Source of the DNA: Clostridiales bacterium
GTDB lineage: Bacteria > Bacillota > Clostridia > Saccharofermentanales > Saccharofermentanaceae
Length of the DNA stretch: 64,000 bases
Assembly (NCBI GenBank): GCA_017940895.1
Contig: JAGAXM010000011.1
Location: 1-64,000 of the forward strand
Direction of reading: 5' to 3'
Positions within the stretch are counted from its first letter, which is position 1. Each line of letters starts with the position of its first letter. Of this stretch, positions 43,128 through 51,430 are shown in pieces. The notes beneath the pieces are model-generated. The model was not told the origin of the DNA and did not search any database. It saw only the letters and a list, made by a program, of their open reading frames with translations. A program made the translations under genes and the position numbers.

Positions 43128-43517
43128 TCAGCTCCTGTAGCCTACAAAGTCGGCATTGGCTATGAGCTTACCCTCATCATCCGTTACCTTTACCGCGTAA
43201 TTGCAGATCGTTCTGCCGTTCTTGATCTGCTCCGTCTGTGCGTAAAGATATTTACCCTTGCCCGGTGAATTAAAGACTATGTTCGAACTTAATGTTACAC
43301 ACTTCATCGGACCGCAGTTGCTCGCGATGCCGAATGTATAATCAGCGAGCGTATATATGCATCCGCCCATAACGACATTGTTGCCGTTAAGGTGTTTATT
43401 CTTGATCTCGAGTCTGGTCTTCGCGAAGCCCTCCTCTATCTCGAGGATCTCGATCTCGGTAGTATCATTCGCATACCTGTCGGTAATGAACAGTTGTCGT
43501 GTCTCTTCAGGGTTCAT
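43128..43517 (-). CDS. PaaI-like hotdog thioesterase family protein
   Basis: A 129-aa single-hotdog protein: NGNNVVMGGCIYTLADYTFG is the catalytic-loop/helix region of PaaI-like thioesterases, followed by the strands CVTLSSNIVFNSPGKGKYLY and ICNYAVKVTDDEGKLIA. The usual Asp/Glu in the GG..ADYTFG region is present (ADY). The substrate is unknown. The -10 box ends only 9 nt before the ATG, so the mRNA is almost leaderless. The longer upstream frame would start inside the promoter and is rejected. Confidence 0.85.
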   Translation of the reverse strand: MNPEETRQLFITDRYANDTTEIEILEIEEGFAKTRLEIKNKHLNGNNVVMGGCIYTLADYTFGIASNCGPMKCVTLSSNIVFNSPGKGKYLYAQTEQIKNGRTICNYAVKVTDDEGKLIANADFVGYRS

Positions 43518-43526
43518 AGTCCTCGC

Positions 43527-43567
43527 ATTATATAAGAATGCGGTGACTGTGTAAACAATCACCGCAT
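43527..43567 (-). promoter_or_regulatory. Hotdog gene promoter with overlapping inverted repeat
   Basis: Minus strand TTTACA (43550-43555), 17-nt spacer, TATAAT (43527-43532). The -35 sits inside the perfect 9-bp inverted repeat ATGCGGTGA / TCACCGCAT (43538-43546, 43559-43567, 12-nt spacer), a likely repressor or activator site. Confidence 0.7.
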
Positions 43568-43572
43568 ATGAA

Positions 43573-44174
43573 AGCTCCAGCGAACCATAAACTCAATCCT
43601 CGTCCAACAGCGCCCTTTGACTAACCTCCCGAGCTTCTAATCATCGCAACGACCAGACTTGACTGTATCGACTTAAAATCCTACATCGTCTTTACTCGCA
43701 TCTCCCATTCGCCGCATATTCCAAATTGCTTCTTCCCGTATACCGTCAGGTGTCCGATATGTCAAGTCACCCGCTGCCGTATACAATACCGGCTACTCGG
43801 TTTGCACGAACCGATGTAACACCCGTCGTACCTCGGAATCTACCTGTCGGCTATGACATCTCATAAGCTCGCGGATCGAAATCCGAATCAACTAATCTGT
43901 TACAACTGCGACTTGTAAGTGACTCCCCTCTTGAGTCGAACTCTTCGAGCTGCCACTCCGTCAATCGCTGTGCTCGTATCTCCTTCCTTCTCCCCAATAC
44001 TCTGCTTCGTGTCCCCGGGATCAGATGCACCTAAGGCAGATCTCCCGCTTCGTTTCTTCGGCTTCGCCTGATGACCAACACGATCATCATTATCGGTTCA
44101 ACCCTGCGCCCGCTTGAGTTAAGGTAAGGCGGCCTCCGTGTCCGAATACTTCGTCTTCAGTATTCCCTGGAGCT
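43573..44174 (-). ncRNA. Large structured noncoding RNA, about 602 nt, class unassigned
   Basis: The 815 bp between the hotdog and MscS genes have no plausible coding frame on either strand across this segment. A promoter predicts transcription start at 44174, and the first 8 nt AGCUCCAG pair perfectly with CUGGAGCU at the far end (43573-43580), closing the whole molecule. Perfect internal hairpins (plus-strand positions): 44144-44150/44159-44165; 44069-44074/44084-44089; 43921-43925/43933-43937; 43900-43905/43913-43918; 43872-43876/43881-43885 with a UUCG tetraloop; 43797-43802/43809-43814. The motif GGACAC recurs three times. A short UUUC follows the closing helix. Length and complexity fit the ornate large RNAs ROOL and OLE, but I could not match either by eye. 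It is not RNase P, tmRNA or SRP RNA by size and signature. Confidence 0.75.
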
Positions 44175-44180
44175 ACCTTA

Positions 44181-44209
44181 ATAATACCAACGTGCGAGGG
44201 TAACAACAA
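44181..44209 (-). promoter_or_regulatory. Promoter of the large structured RNA
   Basis: Minus strand TTGTTG (44204-44209), 17-nt spacer, TATTAT (44181-44186) preceded by TGG (extended -10). The predicted start at 44174 is exactly the first base of the closing helix. TACCTTAA (44174-44181) is complementary to TTAAGGTA at 44119-44126, an alternative pairing overlapping the start. Confidence 0.65.
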
Positions 44210-44340
44210 CGTCACATAAGTAACAATAAACTGTAAAAAAGATTGGTCTGAATTGCGGGTGGCGGGGTGTATTTACGCGTGTTATAATTATATTGTTGTG
44301 CGGGAGTATGCACACATTATTCCACACACTTTATTCCTGC

Positions 44341-44366
44341 TTTTCCATCTTTTCCATCTTTTCCAT
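44341..44366. repeat. Three tandem TTTTCCATC units
   Basis: The 9-nt unit TTTTCCATC occurs at 44341-44349 and 44350-44358 and, lacking its last base, at 44359-44366. It ends next to the GAGG ribosome site of the MscS gene. Copy-number change here would alter the 5' UTR. Confidence 0.75.
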
Positions 44367-44377
44367 GAGGTTTTTAT

Positions 44378-45445
44378 ATGTACGATGTACTGGACAAATG
44401 GCTGCTCGAACACATGGATGACGGGCTTGTTTACGCTTCCGTGTCGGGAATTCTGAAGCTCATTATAGCAGCGCTGATCGCTACAGTTATATACTTTATT
44501 CTCCGTGTTATCAACACCATGATGTTCTCGAAGTCAAAGGTCGAGCTTTTGAAGAAAATGTCTTCCCTTGCTTTCGAGAAGAGGACCATGTTTCTTACGG
44601 GCGTGTTCATGTTTTTCGCGCTTATCTACGAAGCCTTCCCGAAGATCTCCACCATCGGCAGCATCATCACTCTCATGGTGCTCCTGTGCAGCGTAGTCGA
44701 TATCATAAATGCTTTGTATCAGACCAAAGAGATCTCGAGGCAGCGTCCCATCAAGGGCATCCTGTCTGTCGTTAAAGTCGCGATCTGCATCCTGTTCGCG
44801 ATCATACTTATCTCGGCTCTTCTTAACCAGAATCCGGTAGTTCTCATCTCCGGTGTCGGTGCGTTCACGGCAGTTCTGTCGATCGTCTTCAAGGACGCCC
44901 TCGCAGGTCTTGTCGCAGGTATCCAGATTACCTCCGAGCACATGTTCGAGATCGGCGACTGGATCTCCATCCCTTCGCTCGGTGTCGAAGGCGAGGTCAA
45001 GGATATCGCTCTGATCTCGGTTAAGATCCAGGGCTTCGACAACATCATGCACACGCTTCCCGCGAGCACTTTCGTCGCGACTTCTTCTAAGAACTGGCAC
45101 AAGACGATCCGCAACAAGATGCGTCAGGTAAAGTACCAGATCACCGTCGATCCCGACTCTATCGTAATGGACGGAGACGAGACGAATCTTACGCGTTGGA
45201 GACACAGCGTACTCGAGACTATCATGGCCGATCCCCACTACAAGAAGGGCTTCGCGACACAGTGCAGGACACAGGGTTCGACATCCGGATTCGGTGTTCC
45301 CGTTGAGGTCTTCTTTACTGTCGACATCGCAGATTACGACACATACTGCGAGTACACTTCCGCCTTCGGAAGCAACATCACTGCGACGTTAAAAGACTAC
45401 GGATTAAAGCACTATAAGGTTACTTCTTCGACTGAAGCGAAGTAA
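44378..45445 (+). CDS. Mechanosensitive channel, MscS/YbdG type
   Basis: A 355-aa channel with about five membrane segments and an MscS core: the pore-helix region VVLISGVGAFTAVLSIVFKDALAGLVAGIQI, then the beta domain HMFEIGDWISIPSLGVEGEV and NIMHTLPASTFVATSSKNW. These channels open on hypo-osmotic shock. The gene starts with ATG behind CATGAGG and three short repeats. The 3' end overlaps the convergent 118-aa gene by 26 bp. Confidence 0.92.
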   Translation: MYDVLDKWLLEHMDDGLVYASVSGILKLIIAALIATVIYFILRVINTMMFSKSKVELLKKMSSLAFEKRTMFLTGVFMFFALIYEAFPKISTIGSIITLMVLLCSVVDIINALYQTKEISRQRPIKGILSVVKVAICILFAIILISALLNQNPVVLISGVGAFTAVLSIVFKDALAGLVAGIQITSEHMFEIGDWISIPSLGVEGEVKDIALISVKIQGFDNIMHTLPASTFVATSSKNWHKTIRNKMRQVKYQITVDPDSIVMDGDETNLTRWRHSVLETIMADPHYKKGFATQCRTQGSTSGFGVPVEVFFTVDIADYDTYCEYTSAFGSNITATLKDYGLKHYKVTSSTEAK

Positions 45446-45776
45446 CGATCTTATCTCTCATCTTATACATTTCCTGCACGCTGTTCTCGAGGAAATAGTA
45501 GTGCATTACGTACGGCACGAGAAGCACCAGGAACATGATGCTGAAGACCACCGCGGCAAGCTGCGGGCTTATGAGACACACGCTTATCGCCATTATCTCA
45601 AGCACTGCGAAAAGCACGGTTACGATCAGATGAATAAGTCTTTCATGCTGGAAGTAAGAGATCTTGATCTCGAACTCTTCGAGAACCTCGTATATGCGTT
45701 CCGCATCTGCCGAAGACAATTCATTATTGATAAAGTTATTGATCTCATTCATGTAAGCCTGGATATATTTCTTCAT
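45420..45776 (-). CDS. Two-TM protein with helical N-terminus, unknown
   Basis: A 118-aa protein: a charged helical N-terminal half (NEINNFINNELSSADAERIYEV) and two membrane segments (about 48-68 and 72-92) with a basic tail. It overlaps the radical SAM gene by 4 bp, third in the dinB operon. No family is recognised. Confidence 0.7.
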   Translation of the reverse strand: MKKYIQAYMNEINNFINNELSSADAERIYEVLEEFEIKISYFQHERLIHLIVTVLFAVLEIMAISVCLISPQLAAVVFSIMFLVLLVPYVMHYYFLENSVQEMYKMRDKIVTSLQSKK

Positions 45777-46651
45777 ATAAGATTTTTAAATCTCCTGTTG
45801 ATATAGTTGATGACCTGCCTCTTATCCGCTGTCCACATCGGGGCGATAAGAAGGCTCTTCGGACCGTCTCCCGTAAGCCTGTGAATGACCGTATCTTCGG
45901 GCACATTCTTCAGTGCTTCTTCTACAATATCAAAATACTCCTGCTGATCAAGAACTTCAATCTGACCGTCCTCATACAGCTTCTCATAACGCGTGTTCTT
46001 AAGGATATAAAGACACGTGAATTTGAGTCCGTCCGTGCCCTGTTCCACTGCGTGCTTCACGCTTCGGAGCATCATGTCTTTATCTTCTCCGGGAAGCCCG
46101 AAGATGATATGGGTTATCACATTTATCCCGCGTGACCTTAATGCCGCGACAGCCTCATCGTAGACATGAGTTTTGTACCCTCTTCCGAACGAATCCGCTA
46201 TCACATCATCACACGTCTGAAGACCGAGTTCGACATAAAGCGGCATCCTTCCGGCAGCTTCCTCAAGCACGTCCAGAATCTCTTCAGGAAGACAGTCCGG
46301 ACGGGTCGCGACAGACAGTGCTTCGACCTTCGGATGATCCATGGCTTCGTTAAGAGAAATGCGCAGATATTCAGGATCACAGTATGTACTCGTGAAGCTT
46401 TGAAAATACGCGATGTATCCCGTATCGGAAGGCACCTTGCGAGAGAGCCTCGCGATAGCGTCATCGATCTGTTCGCGTACGGGAAGCACACATGAAGATG
46501 CGAACTCACCCGAACCTCCCGCGGAGCAGAAAGCGCAGCCTCCTTTTCCGACCTTGCCGTCTCTGTTCGGGCATGTCACATCAAGACTGATCGCAGCCTT
46601 ATACATCTTGTGTCCGAACTTCTCCTTAAAGTACTTCGCGGCCGTTATCAT
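45773..46651 (-). CDS. Radical SAM protein, YtqA/TIGR01212 family
   Basis: A 292-aa radical SAM enzyme. The FeS cluster cysteines are C27, C39 and C42 in CPNRDGKVGKGGCAFC, the family's distinctive spacing. Further family segments are YIAYFQSFTSTYCDPEYLR, LSVATRPDCL, YVELGLQTCDD and VITHIIFGLPGE. Homologues such as YtqA have no settled function. It overlaps dinB upstream and the small membrane gene downstream by 4 bp each. Confidence 0.93.
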   Translation of the reverse strand: MITAAKYFKEKFGHKMYKAAISLDVTCPNRDGKVGKGGCAFCSAGGSGEFASSCVLPVREQIDDAIARLSRKVPSDTGYIAYFQSFTSTYCDPEYLRISLNEAMDHPKVEALSVATRPDCLPEEILDVLEEAAGRMPLYVELGLQTCDDVIADSFGRGYKTHVYDEAVAALRSRGINVITHIIFGLPGEDKDMMLRSVKHAVEQGTDGLKFTCLYILKNTRYEKLYEDGQIEVLDQQEYFDIVEEALKNVPEDTVIHRLTGDGPKSLLIAPMWTADKRQVINYINRRFKNLI

Positions 46652-47901
46652 TTGAACGGATCCTTCTTGCCTTCGGTTATTCCGCCGTCGTAGAACTCGG
46701 GGTTATAGTTGGGCGACATGATGCCCTGCATCGAGGCGCAGCTCTTTATCGTACCGTCGCCGAATCTTCTGTTTATGTCATCTATTACCTTATTAAGTTT
46801 ACTGTCTTCTTCACGCTTCTCCTGCGACTCGGAGAACATCGACATCTGAACACCCGAATCCTCCGGGATAACCTTCGCGCATCGTACGCCGACGCTTCTT
46901 ATCGCGGTATGCCAGTCGTACGATTCGTCGAACAGATCCATCGCGGTCTCGTAGATCACTTTCTCACTGTTAGTGGGCTCGAACAAAGTGCGCTGATGCT
47001 CGTATGTGATCAGGTCCCTGTCGCGCACGGTTATCGCGACGTTGCAGCCCAGAAGCCCGTGTTTTCTAAGTCTCGAAGCGACCGACGCCGCGAGCGTATG
47101 GAATGTCCCGCATGCCTGCGTCCTGTTCATAATGTCACGCGGAGTCGTCATGGAATTTCCGATAGACTTGTACTGCCTTTCCGCGTCCGCGGGTGCAACG
47201 GGAGAATCGTCGATACCGTTCGCGTACAGCCACAGACTGTCGCCGGGCTTACCTAAGTAATCCGACATGAACTCGCGCGGAGTATTCGCGATGTCTCCTA
47301 TGGTTCTGATATTAACTTCAGTAAGTTTATTGGCCGTGGCGCCTCCGACGAACAGCAGATCCGCGGCAGGAAGCGGCCACACAACCTCACGAAAATTCTC
47401 TTCCGTGATTACTGTGGTCGCGTCGGGCTTTTTGTAGTCGGAACCTAATTTCGCGAAGATCTTGTTGAAGCTCACTCCTATCGAGCACGACAGCTTGAAC
47501 TCGTCGCGCACGCGTCTTCGTATCTCGTCCGCAAGCTCCTTCGGATCGCGGTCGCCTATGACATCCGTCAGATCCACCCAGCACTCATCCATGCCGAAAG
47601 GCTCGACTCTGTCGGAGTACTCCTCGTACATCGCGCGAAGTCTCCCCGAGTAGAACGCATACTTATCGTAATGTGAACTAACCTTCACCAGACCCGGACA
47701 CTTCTGCTCCGCCTGCCATATCGCCTCTGCCGTCTTGACCCCCGCCTGCTTGGCAGGTTCGTTGCGCGCAAGTATTATTCCGTGGCGCTTGGTCGCGTCG
47801 CCGGTCACCGCCATAGGGACATTCCGGTACTCGGGATGCGCGATCATCTCCACGGATGCGAAGAAGCAGTTCTGATCAATGTGAAAGATTGTTCTCCTCA
47901 T
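46648..47901 (-). CDS. dinB: DNA polymerase IV (Y family)
   Basis: A 417-aa translesion polymerase. Catalytic acids are D9 in FHIDQNCFFASVE and D105/E106 in FGMDECWVDLTD, where most DinB proteins have SIDE. The little-finger domain and a C-terminal tail ending with QMSMFSESQEK, a beta-clamp-binding motif of the QxSMF kind, are present. Leader of an operon with a radical SAM protein and a small membrane protein. Confidence 0.93.
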   Translation of the reverse strand: MRRTIFHIDQNCFFASVEMIAHPEYRNVPMAVTGDATKRHGIILARNEPAKQAGVKTAEAIWQAEQKCPGLVKVSSHYDKYAFYSGRLRAMYEEYSDRVEPFGMDECWVDLTDVIGDRDPKELADEIRRRVRDEFKLSCSIGVSFNKIFAKLGSDYKKPDATTVITEENFREVVWPLPAADLLFVGGATANKLTEVNIRTIGDIANTPREFMSDYLGKPGDSLWLYANGIDDSPVAPADAERQYKSIGNSMTTPRDIMNRTQACGTFHTLAASVASRLRKHGLLGCNVAITVRDRDLITYEHQRTLFEPTNSEKVIYETAMDLFDESYDWHTAIRSVGVRCAKVIPEDSGVQMSMFSESQEKREEDSKLNKVIDDINRRFGDGTIKSCASMQGIMSPNYNPEFYDGGITEGKKDPFK

Positions 47902-47935
47902 TCTTATATTTTATATAAACATTTTGTTAAGTGTG

Positions 47936-47963
47936 TTGTTTTTCTGATGTCTGATGTTATAAT
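47936..47963 (+). promoter_or_regulatory. Promoter of the two-component operon
   Basis: TTGTTT (47936-47941), 16-nt spacer, TATAAT (47958-47963), 79 bp before the response-regulator ATG. Confidence 0.5.
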
Positions 47964-48042
47964 AAACATTATAAAAAATCAAAAGAATTAAAGAATATAA
48001 AGTAACAACCTTGTAATAAGGGGCAATCAAGGAGGTCAAAAA

Positions 48043-48753
48043 ATGGATCAGAGCAGAGTACTTCTCGTAGATGACGATACAGACATCCTCGAGATCAATA
48101 AAGCTTTCCTCGAAGGCGAGGGTTATGAAGTATCCACTGCGACATCTATCGCACAGACAATGGAGAAGGTACAGACATATAACTTTGACTGTATCGTGCT
48201 CGACGTAATGCTTCCCGACGGAAGTGCTTTCGAGCTTCCTCCCAAGATCCAGGTATATTCCAACGCACCTATCATCTTCCTGACTGCAAGAGAGCAGGCA
48301 GAGGATAAGGTTACGGGATTCAAGTCAGGTGCCGACGATTACATCACGAAGCCCTACTCCCTGCCTGAGCTGTCACTTCGTATCAACGCTCACATCAGAC
48401 GTAATATGAAGTCCGAAGGTTTCCTTATGGAGTTCCCGCCTCTTAAGATCAACATCAAGACAAGAGAAGTTACTCTTAAGGACACTCCCGTTCATCTTAC
48501 AAACAGAGAGTTCGATATCTTGAGACTCCTCGCTGAGACTCCTAACGTTATCGTTCCTTTCGCAAGGATCTACTCTCACGTATGGGGCGACGACACACCT
48601 TGTGACAACCACCTCGTAATGGTTAACATCTCTTACCTGAGAAAGAAGATGGACAAGATCGCACCCGACATCACATTCGTTAAGACAGAGTGGGGTATCG
48701 GTTACTCATTCGCCAATCCTCCGGTAAAAAACAGCCTTCATAACGAGTTCTGA
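48043..48753 (+). CDS. OmpR-family response regulator
   Basis: A 236-aa regulator: receiver domain with the acidic pocket VDDDTD, phosphoacceptor D54 in IVLDVMLPDG, T80 and K102, and a C-terminal winged helix (VHLTNREFDILRLLAE ... YLRKKMDKI ... TEWGIGYSFA). A strong AAGGAGG site precedes ATG. The histidine kinase starts 14 bp after its stop. Confidence 0.95.
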   Translation: MDQSRVLLVDDDTDILEINKAFLEGEGYEVSTATSIAQTMEKVQTYNFDCIVLDVMLPDGSAFELPPKIQVYSNAPIIFLTAREQAEDKVTGFKSGADDYITKPYSLPELSLRINAHIRRNMKSEGFLMEFPPLKINIKTREVTLKDTPVHLTNREFDILRLLAETPNVIVPFARIYSHVWGDDTPCDNHLVMVNISYLRKKMDKIAPDITFVKTEWGIGYSFANPPVKNSLHNEF

Positions 48754-48767
48754 TAAGGAACCTCGTT

Positions 48768-50924
48768 TTGAGCACCCGGAAGAACAAAGAAAAAAAGAAT
48801 ATCTCAAAGCAGCTCCTCCTGGTGCTGCTTTTTATTCTTGCATGCGTTCTTCTGTCGAACACGCTCAATCTTCGCAATACACGTAAGGATTCCGACATCT
48901 ATTATGTCAACGGAGCATACAGAGTACCCGTTCTTAACGACACCGCTTACTTAAGCGGCAACTATATATTTGTCCCCAATGTTGATTACACGGATATAGA
49001 TTCCGGCGAATTCGATTATTTCGATTATTTAAGACTCCCCCACGCATCCGGTGTCAACGTATCCGCCCTGGGAGGCTGGAACGACCTCGGAAAGGATGCG
49101 GTATGGCACTACTCGGACGGTATGCCCGAAGCAAGAGTGATCGAGAGAGAAGGTAAGCAGAAGATCTGCGGAGTCTATCTTGTGACGCTGGTCTTCAACG
49201 ATCCTGATATAACTTATTATCTTGATATCCCGAACGCGAACGGTCTTGTAAAGATCTACTGTAATGAAGACAGCCTGGGCTTCCTTTGGGGTCGCGAAGA
49301 CGAATGGACGCCAACGGTAGGCTTCGGTTACGGTTATGTCCCGATCATTCCGAATGCCGACGGCGTCGCGAGGATCATGATCGCGGTCAGCACCAACGTT
49401 AAGATCAAGAACCCGGGAATCCTTTCTGCGCCCGGCATCACACCGTCAACGGATTCGATGGGGGCATCCGTCGTTCCTTCGCTGTGGCTGATGATACAGC
49501 TGACACTGTTCCTGTCTATTCTTATCGGCGGTCTTCTTATCTCAAGAACATTCAAGAACAAAGCCTTCTTCTATCTGTTCGTAACAGTTGAGTTCCTGGC
49601 GCTTCTGTACACGGTCATCGACTGTAACTTCGTAGTCCTCGACGCGTATTCGAGAGATCTTCTTAAGTTCGTTGTCTTCATCATACTTAATACAACCGTA
49701 TTTGTATTCATTGACACGTTCTTTGCTTCCGAGGACAAAGTCAAGAAGTACATCATCGCACGCGGCGCTCCCATGACGGTCATAGTCGCAGGCATGCTGA
49801 TAGTGCTGTGGGCGATCTACGAGAGACCCCCGTTTAACCTGTACTTCCCTCTAGTGCCCGAAGTCATCTTCACTGTTTTCGTAACGCTGCTTACCGCGTA
49901 TAACCTCATCTGGGTGCACTACGGCGAAGACACATCCTTCTTCGTCACGATCGCAGTCATATCCCAGATCTTCTTCAGCGCCAACGCACTTATCAACTAC
50001 AACAGAGTAATGAATGTACCGACGTATTCCGTCTACTTCGTTATCGCTAACCTCACGCTCGAGTTCTACTTCATCTCGCGTTATGTTATCCAGGCAAGAA
50101 CTCTTGAAGACACGATGGACCGGATGCAGTACCTCATTCAGGAGAAGACGCTTCGAATCTCAGAGATCAACAAAGATCTTTACAACACCAACAAGAAGCT
50201 TCTCGAGAACGAGCAGGCGCGTAAGAACGTCCTTTCGAACGTGTCCCACGACCTGCGTACACCTATCACCGCGATACGAGGTTACGCCGAGATCCTGCTG
50301 TCGCCGAGCGCGAACATGAACCCTTCACAGCAGCAGAACTACCTTCGCAATATCATAAGAAGAGCTGAGCAGATGGAGCAGATCATCTCCGACATCGTCG
50401 AGCTCACGCGTCTTGAGTCCAACACCAACGAATTCCAGTTCATCGATGTATCCGTGACGGAACTTCTCGATGAGATCTGCATGATGTACGAAGCGGATCT
50501 TCAGGAGACGAAGAAGGAATTCACAGTCGATCTTCCCGACGACGATCTGCTGTTTATAAAGGGCGATCCGAAGAAGCTGAGCCGTGTATTCGAGAACCTC
50601 ATATCCAACGCGATCAACTACACTTACGACGAGGCTAAGATCGAGGTCCGCGCATGGCGCCGCGAAGCTGACAAGCAGACTCCGTACGAGACTATCAACA
50701 TCGATATCAAGGACAACGGCATCGGTATTCCCGAGAACGAGATACCCATGATCTTCGACCGATTCTACCGCGCGAAAAACTCGGGCAAGAACATCAAGGG
50801 AACCGGTATCGGACTGTCGATCGTCAAGACGATCATCGACCGTCACGACGCGACCATATCCGTCGACAGTGAGATCGGTAAAGGTACCACTTTCCACATC
50901 GAGCTGAAGGCTGCCGTCTACTGA
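48768..50924 (+). CDS. Sensor histidine kinase with 7TM-type sensor
   Basis: A 718-aa kinase. An N-terminal signal/anchor (about 14-32) leads to an extracytoplasmic beta-rich domain (about 40-235), then seven membrane segments (about 240-445), a coiled stretch, the H-box VSHDLRTPITAIRGYAE, N-box ENLISNAINY and G boxes DNGIGIPENE and GTGIGLSIV. This is the 7TMR-DISM layout. The start is TTG (48768), with AAGGA upstream; no better ATG lies before the anchor. Pairs with the regulator just upstream. The signal is unknown. Confidence 0.92.
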   Translation: MSTRKNKEKKNISKQLLLVLLFILACVLLSNTLNLRNTRKDSDIYYVNGAYRVPVLNDTAYLSGNYIFVPNVDYTDIDSGEFDYFDYLRLPHASGVNVSALGGWNDLGKDAVWHYSDGMPEARVIEREGKQKICGVYLVTLVFNDPDITYYLDIPNANGLVKIYCNEDSLGFLWGREDEWTPTVGFGYGYVPIIPNADGVARIMIAVSTNVKIKNPGILSAPGITPSTDSMGASVVPSLWLMIQLTLFLSILIGGLLISRTFKNKAFFYLFVTVEFLALLYTVIDCNFVVLDAYSRDLLKFVVFIILNTTVFVFIDTFFASEDKVKKYIIARGAPMTVIVAGMLIVLWAIYERPPFNLYFPLVPEVIFTVFVTLLTAYNLIWVHYGEDTSFFVTIAVISQIFFSANALINYNRVMNVPTYSVYFVIANLTLEFYFISRYVIQARTLEDTMDRMQYLIQEKTLRISEINKDLYNTNKKLLENEQARKNVLSNVSHDLRTPITAIRGYAEILLSPSANMNPSQQQNYLRNIIRRAEQMEQIISDIVELTRLESNTNEFQFIDVSVTELLDEICMMYEADLQETKKEFTVDLPDDDLLFIKGDPKKLSRVFENLISNAINYTYDEAKIEVRAWRREADKQTPYETINIDIKDNGIGIPENEIPMIFDRFYRAKNSGKNIKGTGIGLSIVKTIIDRHDATISVDSEIGKGTTFHIELKAAVY

Positions 50925-51001
50925 TGGTCATGAACCCGCAAACCCTTGCAGTTAAAGGAAATAACATTGTTAAATTACTGCAATTAAATTAGCAAAAAGG
51001 C

Positions 51002-51030
51002 TTGACATCATTCCATGTTCATTAGATAAT
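51002..51030 (+). promoter_or_regulatory. HU promoter
   Basis: TTGACA (51002-51007), 17-nt spacer, GATAAT (51025-51030). A TTGCAGT / ACTGCAA inverted repeat (50946-50952, 50977-50983) lies just upstream. Confidence 0.75.
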
Positions 51031-51075
51031 TACTTATGCAAATTGCCTATATTTAAGGCTAACAGGAGGCATTCT

Positions 51076-51369
51076 ATGAATAAAACAGAACTGATTGATG
51101 CAATCGCTAAGAAGGCTGACCTTTCCAAGAAGGACGCTGAGGCTGCTCTTAAGGCTACTATCGAGTCTATCGAGTGCGCTCTCGCTTCCGGCGACAAGGT
51201 TACTCTCGTAGGCTTCGGTACATTCGAGGTTAAGGAGAGAGCTGCTCGTGAGGGTCGTAACCCTGCTACAGGCGAGACAATCAAGATCAAGGCTTCTAAG
51301 GCTCCCGCTTTCAAGGCTGGTAAGGAGCTCAAGGAGAAGGTAAACTCCAAGAAGAAGTGCAAGAAGTAA
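51076..51369 (+). CDS. hup: DNA-binding protein HU
   Basis: A 97-aa HU/IHF-type nucleoid protein: [40 protein letters not shown] and the beta-arm ending [20 protein letters not shown], with a lysine-rich tail (SKKKCKK). ATG 51076 has AGGAGG in front; the upstream in-frame ATG 51043 does not. A strong promoter and terminator frame the gene. Confidence 0.97.
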   Translation: MNKTELIDAIAKKADLSKKDAEAALKATIESIECALASGDKVTLVGFGTFEVKERAAREGRNPATGETIKIKASKAPAFKAGKELKEKVNSKKKCKK

Positions 51370-51400
51370 TATAACTTCTTTTGATTAAGTTCTTAAGAGA

Positions 51401-51430
51401 GGCAGCCGTTAAACCGGCTGCCTTTTCATT
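51401..51430 (+). terminator. HU terminator, shared with the convergent gene
   Basis: GGCAGCCG-TTAAAC-CGGCTGCC, a perfect 8-bp stem (51401-51408, 51415-51422), followed by TTTTCATTT. The stop codon of the convergent 188-aa gene (51409-51411) is the loop. Confidence 0.85.

Noticed and set aside
43573..44174. RNase P RNA, tmRNA or group II intron
   Set aside because: Too long for the first two and lacking their signature segments; no reverse transcriptase and no domain V-like hairpin was seen.
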